64,000 nucleotides of DNA from JAHEEM01 sp036396795 (lineage in GTDB: Bacteria; Pseudomonadota; Gammaproteobacteria; Steroidobacterales; Rariloculaceae), in contig DASWKF010000091.1 of the NCBI GenBank assembly GCA_036396795.1, positions 16,542-80,541 on the forward strand, written 5' to 3'. Under the pieces are notes generated by a model. The model had not been told where the DNA came from, made no database searches, and saw only the letters and a program-made list of their open reading frames with translations. Numbering within the stretch: the stretch's first letter is position 1; each line of letters begins with the position of its first letter. The position numbers and the translations under genes are program-made. This document shows, one piece after another, positions 54,383-64,000 of this stretch.

Positions 54383-55678
54383 ATGACGCAGACCCGTAAC
54401 GCGGCCATGGAAACGACCGACGCGCGCTTTGTCAGCCGGCTGACGGGCGATACGCTGGCTCTGGTTCTGGCAGGCGGACAGGGCTCGCGCCTGCACGAGC
54501 TCACGCGATGGCGTGCCAAGCCCGCCTTGTACTTCGGCGGAAAGTTTCGAATCATCGACTTTCCGCTCTCCAACTGCATTAACTCCGGCATCCGGCGGAT
54601 TGGTGTGCTCACCCAGTACAAAGCGCATTCCCTGATTCGACATCTCGTGCACGGCTGGAGCAGGTTTTCCTTGAAGCAGAAGGAATTCATCGAGATCCTG
54701 CCGGCATCGCAGCGGATCGGCGGTGAATGGTATCGAGGCACTGCGGACGCGATTTATCAGAATCTCGACATCATCCGCACGCACAGACCACAGCTGGTGC
54801 TGATCCTGGCGGGCGACCATGTCTACAAGATGGATTACGGCCCGCTGCTGGCGGCGCACGTGGAAGCCGAGGCGGATATGACGGTTTGCTGCCTCGAAGT
54901 GCCGATAGAGGAGGCGGCCGGCCAGTACGGCGTCATGACCGTGGACGAAAACAGCAGGGTTATCGCATTCGATGAAAAACCGGCATCGCCCGCTCCGATC
55001 CCCGGGCAAGACAAGCTCTGCCTTGCATCGATGGGAAACTACGTATTCAACACGGGTTTTCTGTACGAGGCGGTCATTCGGGACGCCGATGCGCATAAGA
55101 CGCAACACGACTTCGGCCACAACGTGATCCCCGCGGCGATCTCCCGGTATCGAGTATATGCCCACCCTTTTCGCGACCCCGAAACGAACCAGCAGGCATA
55201 TTGGCGCGACATCGGCACCTTGGACGCTTTCTGGGAAGCAAATATGGAGCTGGTCTCCGTGTCACCGCAGCTCGATCTCTACGACAAAGTGTGGCCCATC
55301 CTCACGCACCAGCTTCAGTCGCCCGGCGCCAAGTTCGTCTTCGACGATGACGACCGCCGCGGTCAAGCGATCGATTCCATGGTTTCCGACGGCTGCATCA
55401 TTTCCGGATCTAGCGTGAAGCGCTCCCTGTTGTTCTCCGACTGCCTCGTTCATTCTTACGGAGAAGTGAATGACTCGGTGCTCTTGCCGGATGTCGAGGT
55501 CGGTCGGCATTGCCGAATCCGCAAGGCGATTGTCGATCGCGGAGCCGTGATTCCGGAGGGCACGATCATTGGGGAAGATCATCAGGAGGATGCAAGGCGC
55601 GGCTTCCGCGTAACGCCCAGCGGCATCGTCCTGGTGACTCCGGACATGCTGGGCCAGAGACTGCATTTCACGCGCTGA
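54383..55678 (+). CDS. glgC: Glucose-1-phosphate adenylyltransferase (GlgC)
   Basis: 431 residues. The ADP-glucose pyrophosphorylase motifs are complete: LVLAGGQGSRLHELTRWRAKPALYFGGKFRIIDF (nucleotide-binding and catalytic), WYRGTADAIYQN, LILAGDHVYKMDY and the left-handed beta-helix C-terminal domain (ISGSSVKRSLLFSDCLV, SVLLPDVEVGRHCRIRKAIVDRGAVIPEGTIIG). It makes ADP-glucose, the committed step of glycogen synthesis, and is allosterically regulated in relatives. The downstream glgA frame begins around the stop of this gene. Confidence 0.97.
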   Translation: MTQTRNAAMETTDARFVSRLTGDTLALVLAGGQGSRLHELTRWRAKPALYFGGKFRIIDFPLSNCINSGIRRIGVLTQYKAHSLIRHLVHGWSRFSLKQKEFIEILPASQRIGGEWYRGTADAIYQNLDIIRTHRPQLVLILAGDHVYKMDYGPLLAAHVEAEADMTVCCLEVPIEEAAGQYGVMTVDENSRVIAFDEKPASPAPIPGQDKLCLASMGNYVFNTGFLYEAVIRDADAHKTQHDFGHNVIPAAISRYRVYAHPFRDPETNQQAYWRDIGTLDAFWEANMELVSVSPQLDLYDKVWPILTHQLQSPGAKFVFDDDDRRGQAIDSMVSDGCIISGSSVKRSLLFSDCLVHSYGEVNDSVLLPDVEVGRHCRIRKAIVDRGAVIPEGTIIGEDHQEDARRGFRVTPSGIVLVTPDMLGQRLHFTR

Positions 55679-55703
55679 GATAGTCAAAATCAGTTCCAGA
55701 TCC

Positions 55704-57254
55704 ATTCTATTTCTAGCGGCCGAGAACGGTGCGCTACCGGACGGCAAGGTCGGCGGCCTCGGCGATGTCGTGCGCGACTTGCCGATCGCGCTCGCGGCTC
55801 GAGGTTGGCGGCCGACGGTATTGACGCCCGCATACGGTCGATTCGCCCGCACGCCCGGGGCTAAGCGCGCCGACGAGGTGGAAGTAGCGTTCTCCGGGTC
55901 GCGCCGAGTCGTCGGTCTATACGAGCTGCCTTCGGCCGGTACTAACGTCCGCTACTGCGTTCTCGATCACGCTCTTTTCGAGCCGCGCGGCCGCAGCTTG
56001 ATTTATACGGACGATGCCAGCGAGGGGCCGTTCGCCACTGATGCCGGCAAATTCGCATTTTTCTGCGCCGCCGCGGCCGTTACGCTCGGCGACGGGGTTC
56101 TCGCTCCGCCGGACATCGTTCATCTTCACGACTGGCAAACCGGGATGTTCCTGGTCCTGCGTGAGTTCGATCCCGCCTGTGTATTGCTCAAGAAGATCCG
56201 CACCGTGTTTACGATACACAATATCGCGATGCAGGGGATTCGTCCGTTGAGCGGTCACGATTCCTCGTTGGCGACTTGGTTCCCTCGTCTCGAGGTTCAG
56301 GAGAAGATGGTGTCCGACCCGCGCTGGACGGACTGCATCAACCCCATGGCCGCTGCGATCCGCTTGGCGGACGGGCTCAATACCGTGTCGCCGACCTATG
56401 CGCGCGAAGTTCTGCAACCGGCCGTGCCCGCGCGCGGCTACTTCGGCGGCGAAGGTTTGGAGCAAGATCTGCAGGAAGCCTCCAACAGCGGCCGGTTCAC
56501 GGGGATCCTGAACGGCTGCAATTATCCCGCGGGGCGGTCGCCGAAGGCGGGGTGGGGACAGCTGCTCGAGGTCATGCGCGCGGAGAAATCGGGATGGATT
56601 GCGAGCCAGCATGACCTTGCGTCGACCCACTACATCGCCGACAAGCGGATTGCGGCGCTGCCCTCGCTGCGGCCGGATGTCCTCGTGACGAGCGTAGGGC
56701 GCATCGCTGCTCAAAAAACGCAACTTTTTCGTGAGCCCACTCCGGGGCATGCCAGCGCGCTCGAGGACATCCTCACGAGAATAGGCCCTGCCGGCTTGTT
56801 CATCATGGTCGGCAGCGGCGATCCAGCTTATGAACGATTCCTGGCGGAGATCGCGGCCACGCGAGAAAACTTCCTGTTCCTCAACGGTTACTCCGAAACG
56901 CTCGCGCTGCATCTCTATGGGAGCGGCGATTTGTTCTTGATGCCCAGCACCTTCGAGCCGTGCGGAATATCCCAGATGCTCGCGATGCGCGACGGCCAGC
57001 TTTGCGTGGTGCACGGAGTCGGAGGGTTGCGGGATACGGTCACGGATGGAACCACGGGCTTCGTTTTCGCCGGGAGGACTCCGGCGGAGCAAGCGAACCA
57101 CTTTGCCGCTACGGTCGGTCAGGCGCTCGAGCTGCGGCGTTCCTCCGCCGGCCGCTGGCGGCAGATGCAAAAAGCCGCGATGAGCATGAGGTTTACCTGG
57201 GAAGCGAGTGCGGCAGCGTACGAGACAGGACTCTATGAAATCGCATCGGCATGA
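55704..57254 (+). CDS. glgA: Glycogen synthase (GlgA), with a non-canonical start
   Basis: About 516 residues, GT5 family. Conserved N-terminus ILFLAAENGALPDGKVGGLGDVVRDLP carries the ADP-glucose-binding Lys in KVGG. The rest shows VHLHDWQTG, FTIHNIAMQG, SVGRIAAQKT and PSTFEPCGISQMLAMR. Between the in-frame TGA at 55635 and the GTG at 55770 there is no ATG, GTG or TTG; the GTG would remove the KVGG motif. The coordinate given starts at ATT (55704) just before LFLAAEN; ATC (55689) and ATA (55680) are alternatives. Either an AUU/AUC/AUA start is used or the sequence has an error. The last 20 bases overlap glgB. Confidence 0.85.
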   Translation: MLFLAAENGALPDGKVGGLGDVVRDLPIALAARGWRPTVLTPAYGRFARTPGAKRADEVEVAFSGSRRVVGLYELPSAGTNVRYCVLDHALFEPRGRSLIYTDDASEGPFATDAGKFAFFCAAAAVTLGDGVLAPPDIVHLHDWQTGMFLVLREFDPACVLLKKIRTVFTIHNIAMQGIRPLSGHDSSLATWFPRLEVQEKMVSDPRWTDCINPMAAAIRLADGLNTVSPTYAREVLQPAVPARGYFGGEGLEQDLQEASNSGRFTGILNGCNYPAGRSPKAGWGQLLEVMRAEKSGWIASQHDLASTHYIADKRIAALPSLRPDVLVTSVGRIAAQKTQLFREPTPGHASALEDILTRIGPAGLFIMVGSGDPAYERFLAEIAATRENFLFLNGYSETLALHLYGSGDLFLMPSTFEPCGISQMLAMRDGQLCVVHGVGGLRDTVTDGTTGFVFAGRTPAEQANHFAATVGQALELRRSSAGRWRQMQKAAMSMRFTWEASAAAYETGLYEIASA

Positions 57255-59442
57255 GCACATCACGCTAGCGGAAAGCCTCGAAGCGATTGCTCGAGGCCAG
57301 CACCGCAACCCGTTCTCCGTCCTCGGCATGCAGTGGGAGACAGAAGGCTGGGTGGTGCGCTGCTTCGAGCCTGGGGCCAGCGCAGTGAGTCTCGTCGGTC
57401 GCGGCGGCAATCTGCTTGCGCCGATGGAACGCGTTCATCCGGCCGGAATTTTTGCGGGCTCGCTGCCGCAAGGGCAACAAGCCTACCGGCTCAGGGTGGC
57501 GGTAGGAGAAAATTCGATAGATCGCGAAGACCCGTATCGATTCCCGTCGGTTCTCGGTGAGCTGGATCTGCATCTGATCGGCGAGGGCCGGCATCAACGC
57601 CTCTACGAGGTGCTGGGCGCGCACCCGCGATGTGTGTCGGGCGTGAACGGCGTGCAATTCGCCGTCTGGGCGCCAAACGCACTGAGGGTCAGTGTCGTTG
57701 GCTCGTTCAACGATTGGGATGGCCGCAAAAATGTGATGCGTTTCCATCCGGGCATCGGCGTTTGGGATATCTTCATTCCCGAGGTCGGTGTGGAGACGCT
57801 TTATAAGTACGAGCTGTTGGACGCAACGGGCAGCCTGTTGCCGCTCAAGTCCGATCCGTTTGCACGTTATGCTGAAGCGCCGCCGGGGAATGCCTCGATC
57901 GTATACAAGAGCGCGTATGTCTGGGCCGATACGGACTGGATGGCTGAAAGACACGAAGCCATCGCCCTGAATCGACCCCAGAGCATCTACGAAGTCCACC
58001 TCGGTTCCTGGCGCCGGCGAGCCGAAGAGAACGGAGGATGGCTGACTTACGGCGACTTGGCGGATGAGCTCGTCGGCTACGTCGAGCACATGGGATTCAC
58101 GCACGTCGAATTCCTGCCTGTGTCCGAGCACCCGTTCGACGGCTCATGGGGCTACCAGCCGATTGGGCTCTACGCCCCTACGCGACGGTTCGGCAAGCCG
58201 GACGATCTCAAGTTTCTGGTCGACCGCTTCCATCAGGCCGGTATCGGCGTGATCGTGGATTGGGTGCCGGCGCACTTCCCGCGCGATCAGAACGGCTTGG
58301 GGAATTTCGACGGCACGGCACTCTATGAGCATCAGGATCCGCGCCGCGGGTCACATCCGGATTGGGGCACGCTGGTATTCAACTACGGCCGCACCGAGGT
58401 CCTGAACTATCTGATCACCAATGCGTTGTACTGGGTGGATGAGTTTCACTTCGATGGCTTGCGCGTCGATGCAGTCGCCTCGATGCTTTACCTGGACTAC
58501 TCCCGCAAGGCGGGCGAGTGGTTGCCGAACGAGCACGGCGGCAAGGAGAACCTGCAGGCGATCGAGTTTCTGAAGCGGTTGAACGAGGAGGTGCATCAAC
58601 GCGGAAGCGCGACGATCGCGGAAGAATCAACAGCCTGGCCTGCGGTGTCCAAGCCCACCTATGTCGGCGGACTCGGGTTCAGTTACAAGTGGAACATGGG
58701 CTGGATGCATGACACTTTGGCTTATATGCATGAGGATGCCGTGCATCGGAAGTACCATCACGACCAAATGACCTTCGGTTTGATGTACGCGTTCACGGAA
58801 AACTTCGTTCTGCCCCTTTCGCACGACGAAGTCGTTCATGGCAAGGGCTCCTTGCTGGAGCGCATGCCCGGGGACGAGTGGCAGAAGTTCGCCAACCTGC
58901 GTGCACTTTACGGCTATATGTACGGTTACCCGGGGAAGAAGCTCCTATTCATGGGAAACGAGTTTGCTCAGAGGCGAGAGTGGAATCACGACGAATCTCT
59001 CGACTGGCACCTCTGCGACGAGGCACGGCATTCAGGCGTGCAGCGGCTCATCCGGGATCTCAATCACCTGTACCGGGAGACGCCGGCGCTTTACGACAAC
59101 GATTTCGATGCAGCGGGTTTCGAGTGGATCGATTGGGGTGATCGGGATAACAGCGTGTTTTCCTGGATCAGACGCGCTCGAAACGGCGATTTCGTAGTGG
59201 TGGTCACGAACCTGACCCCGGTCATCCGTGAAGATTATCGCGTCGGCGTTCCCAGCGGCGGTGCTTACGCGGAAAGATTGAATACGGACGCCGCGGAATA
59301 TGGCGGCAGCGGTATCGGCAATCTGGGATCGGTCGAGGCCGAGGCCGAGGCTGTGCCGCATTGGGAGCGTTCATTTTCCCTCAGGTTGCGCTTGCCTCCG
59401 CTTGCAACGGTAATCCTGCAGCCGCGGACGGCGGGCTCGTAG
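57235..59442 (+). CDS. glgB: 1,4-alpha-glucan branching enzyme (GlgB)
   Basis: 735 residues, GH13 with two N-terminal CBM48-type domains (NPFSVLGMQ, FAVWAPNALRVSVVGSFNDWDG). Catalytic sequence: VEFLPVSEHPFDGSWGYQPIG, DWVPAHFPRD, nucleophile in GLRVDAVASMLYLDYSR, acid/base in TIAEESTAWP and the transition-state Asp in PLSHDEVVHGKGS. It introduces alpha-1,6 branches. ATG at 57235 has AGGA upstream inside the glgA end, and the 20-bp overlap suggests coupling. A 14-bp gap separates it from glgP. Confidence 0.97.
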   Translation: MKSHRHEHITLAESLEAIARGQHRNPFSVLGMQWETEGWVVRCFEPGASAVSLVGRGGNLLAPMERVHPAGIFAGSLPQGQQAYRLRVAVGENSIDREDPYRFPSVLGELDLHLIGEGRHQRLYEVLGAHPRCVSGVNGVQFAVWAPNALRVSVVGSFNDWDGRKNVMRFHPGIGVWDIFIPEVGVETLYKYELLDATGSLLPLKSDPFARYAEAPPGNASIVYKSAYVWADTDWMAERHEAIALNRPQSIYEVHLGSWRRRAEENGGWLTYGDLADELVGYVEHMGFTHVEFLPVSEHPFDGSWGYQPIGLYAPTRRFGKPDDLKFLVDRFHQAGIGVIVDWVPAHFPRDQNGLGNFDGTALYEHQDPRRGSHPDWGTLVFNYGRTEVLNYLITNALYWVDEFHFDGLRVDAVASMLYLDYSRKAGEWLPNEHGGKENLQAIEFLKRLNEEVHQRGSATIAEESTAWPAVSKPTYVGGLGFSYKWNMGWMHDTLAYMHEDAVHRKYHHDQMTFGLMYAFTENFVLPLSHDEVVHGKGSLLERMPGDEWQKFANLRALYGYMYGYPGKKLLFMGNEFAQRREWNHDESLDWHLCDEARHSGVQRLIRDLNHLYRETPALYDNDFDAAGFEWIDWGDRDNSVFSWIRRARNGDFVVVVTNLTPVIREDYRVGVPSGGAYAERLNTDAAEYGGSGIGNLGSVEAEAEAVPHWERSFSLRLRLPPLATVILQPRTAGS

Positions 59443-59456
59443 CCGCAGAGGAGCAC

Positions 59457-61948
59457 ATGGCGACCGACTCTAGAGAAGCGAAAGACCCGGGCATACGCTT
59501 ACTGCAAACGCCCGCACCGAAAATGGACGCCGATGCGATCCTCGAGGACTTCACGCACTACTTCAGCCGCACACTCGGCCGACTGGCGGTGCACTCGAGA
59601 TCGCCGTTCGTCTACCAGGCGCTCGTCTATACCGTACGCGACCGCCTGGTCGAGCGTTGGAACCGCACCAATCTCGCTGTCGAGGCCGAGGATCTGCGCC
59701 GTGTATCCTATCTATCGCTCGAGTTTCTCATGGGGCGATTGCTGCACAACGCGTTGCTGAATCTCGATATAGAGGAGGAATCGAGATCGGCGCTCGACCG
59801 GCTCGGTGTTGCACTAGGCACCGTCTTGGAGCAGGAGCACGACACGGGCCTTGGCAACGGCGGCTTGGGAAGGCTCGCCGCTTGCTTCTTGGATAGCTGC
59901 GCGACTTTGGGCCTTCCGGTCATGGGTTACGGCATTCGCTACCAGTACGGTATGTTCCGTCAACGCATTGCGAACGGCTACCAGATCGAGGAACCGGATC
60001 CGTGGCTGCGGGAAGGGTTCCCTTGGGAGATCGAGCGATTCGAGCATGCGCAGCGCGTTCGCTTCGGCGGGCGAAGGGAAGCCTACGTCGACGAGAAGGG
60101 CGTCGAGCGTCATCGCTGGGTCGATACGCGTGACATTCTCGCTGTGCCGTTCGACATACCCGTGCCGGGCTACCGAAACGGCATCGTCAATACCTTGAGG
60201 CTCTGGTCGGCCACCGCGACCTCGGCATTCGATCTGACCGAATTCAACGCCGGTGGATACACTCAGGCGGTAGCCGCGAAAAACGATGCCGAAAATATCA
60301 CGATGGTGCTGTACCCCAATGATGCCAGCGAAAGCGGCAAGGAGCTGCGCCTCAGACAACAGTATTTCCTCGCCTCGGCAAGCTTGAAGGACACTTTACG
60401 CCGGTGGACCGAGAGGCACGGCGAGCATTTCTCCGAGTTCGCGGCGAAGAACTGCTTTCAGCTCAACGACACGCATCCGGCGATCGCCGTTCCGGAGCTC
60501 ATGCGCCAATTGATCGACGAGCACGGTCTTGCCTGGGACGAGGCATGGAAGATCACGACCGCGACGATGGCTTACACCAACCATACGTTGCTGCCCGAGG
60601 CCCTCGAGTGCTGGCCTGTGGCGATGCTGAATCGCCTGCTGCCGCGAACGACGGAGATCATCTATGAGATCAATGCGCGCTTTCTCGAGCAGGTGCGAGA
60701 GCGTTGGCCGAACGATGTGGACAGGCGCGCGCGAATGTCACTGATTCAGGAAGGTGATCCCGCGCTGGTGAGGATGTCGCATCTGGCAATCGTCGGAAGC
60801 TTTTCGGTCAACGGCGTGGCCCAGCTTCATTCGGAGCTCCTCCAAAAAGGCCTGTTTCGGGATTTCGCGGAATTCTGTCCGGAAAAATTCAACTGCAAGA
60901 CCAACGGCGTGACCCAGCGCCGCTGGTTGGCCGCCTGCAATCCTCGCCTCTCGGAGCTCATCTCCAGCACGATAGGAGATGGCTGGCTCACGGACATGGA
61001 CCGGCTGCACGGCCTCAGAGCCCACGCGGAAGACCCGGCATTTCAGCAAGCGTGGAGAGAAGTCAAGCTTGCCAACAAGCTCCGGCTCAAGAGAATGATC
61101 GAGTCGAGGACGGGTATCGTCATCGAAGCCGGCATGCTGTTCGACGTGCAGGTCAAGCGCATTCACGAATATAAGCGGCAGCTGCTCAACGCATTGCATG
61201 CGATACATCTTTACGACCGCATCCGGCGCAACGATGCGGGCGATATGCCCGCACGCGCGATCGTCATCGGCGGCAAGGCCGCGCCCGGATATGTGATGGC
61301 CAAGCACATCATCAAATTCGTCAACGAGGTTGCGCGCGTCATCAACGACGATCCGATCACCGAAGGCCGGTTGAGGATCGTGTTCGTGCCCGACTACAAC
61401 GTGTCGGCCATGGAGCTCATTTGCCCGGCGGCCGACTTGTCGGAGCAGATTTCGACGGCGGGCAAGGAAGCATCCGGCACCGGCAACATGAAATTGATGA
61501 TGAACGGGGCCGTGACTATCGGTACCTTGGACGGCGCCAATATCGAGATCCGGGAGGCGGTCGGCGACGACAACTTCTTTCTGTTCGGATTGACCGTGCA
61601 GGAGATCGAAGCTCTGCGCAACGGCTACGATCCCATGGCCTTGATAGGCGGAGATGTCGACCTTGCCCGCATCATGGAGCTCATCGAGCAGGGTGTATTC
61701 AACGGCGTGGAATCCAATGCCACGGACGCCGTGCTGCACGCGATCAAGAATCCCCACGATCAGTGGATGACTGCTGCGGACTTTCGTTCCTTCGTCGACG
61801 CGCAACAGCGCGCAAGCGCCGCCTACCAACAGCTCGAGCGCTGGACGCGGATGAGCATTCTCAACACCGCTGCGTCGGGACGGTTCTCGACCGATCGAAC
61901 GATGCGGGATTACAACCGCGATATCTGGCACCTGTCGCCCGTCTGCGT

Positions 61949-61952
<4 letters not shown>
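59457..61952 (+). CDS. glgP: Glycogen/maltodextrin phosphorylase (GlgP)
   Basis: 831 residues, GT35. Key blocks: SLEFLMGRLLHNALLNL, NGGLGRLAACFLDS, FQLNDTHPAIAVPELMR, FNCKTNGVTQRRWL, VKRIHEYKRQLLN and the PLP-binding EASGTGNMKLMMNGAVTIGTLDGANIEI, whose Lys (in GNMKLMMNG) holds the pyridoxal phosphate. It releases glucose-1-phosphate from glycogen ends. ATG at 59457 is close to a GAGGAG; a frame from 59361 would add 32 non-homologous residues. Its stop overlaps the glgX GTG (GTGA). Confidence 0.97.

Positions 61953-64000
<2,048 letters not shown>

Noticed and set aside
55770..57254. GTG at 55770 as the glgA start
   Set aside because: It removes the conserved ILFLAAEN segment and the KVGG lysine that binds ADP-glucose, which are encoded in frame just upstream.

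Overview
The window is a gene-dense, high-GC stretch of bacterial chromosome with no rRNA, tRNA, CRISPR array or recognisable insertion sequence. Large TonB-dependent receptors, a TamA/TamB pair, a type II citrate synthase, OxyR, a Prx-Grx hybrid peroxidase and a complete glycogen operon point to a Gammaproteobacterium, probably near the Xanthomonadales, Nevskiales or Steroidobacterales. The placement is inferred from gene content only.

Layout. 1-5.4 kb (minus): an ABC exporter cut by the left edge, a Tat-exported amidohydrolase, a class C beta-lactamase-like serine hydrolase and a DUF3300 envelope protein. 5.6-9.8 kb (plus): a TonB receptor with a strong promoter, a 300-nt leader and a clear terminator, then an exported metallo-beta-lactamase-fold hydrolase. 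9.8-14 kb (minus): a DUF6152 protein, an isolated AIPR-family gene and a DUF5916 outer-membrane protein. 14-17.3 kb: a TetR repressor with three matching palindromes opposite a membrane di-iron hydroxylase, then an MmgE/PrpD protein. 17.3-22.3 kb (minus): an operon of a TonB receptor, a beta-propeller protein and two tandem DUF6152 paralogues. It diverges from 22.5-27.8 kb (plus), a metal-uptake operon with a Zn-type ABC transporter and two solute-binding proteins, one lacking its metal ligands. 27.8-29.7 kb: zntB-like and mscS-like genes. 30-35.2 kb: tamA-tamB. 35.2-38.1 kb (minus): an MFS transporter, gltA and a small acidic protein.

38.2-43 kb: a MarR regulator with a near-perfect palindrome, followed by a tightly coupled set of C39-like peptidase, RimK-type ATP-grasp ligase, GCS2-type ligase and N-formylglutamate amidohydrolase, which looks like a peptide or amide modification pathway. 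43-45.7 kb: a small PA3496-like protein, then an oxidative-stress group (Prx-Grx, Dps, divergent OxyR). 45.8-48.8 kb: a class I cyclic-di-GMP riboswitch ahead of an uncharacterised cassette (coiled-coil membrane protein, von Willebrand A lipoprotein, membrane protein with an EF-hand-like loop). This is the strongest candidate for an undescribed system. 48.8-52 kb: a DUF4136 lipoprotein and a MacB-like permease without a partner ATPase. 52.2-64 kb: nudix-malQ-glgC-glgA-glgB-glgP-glgX, almost all translationally coupled, with glgX cut by the right edge and glgA lacking any ordinary start codon in the right place.
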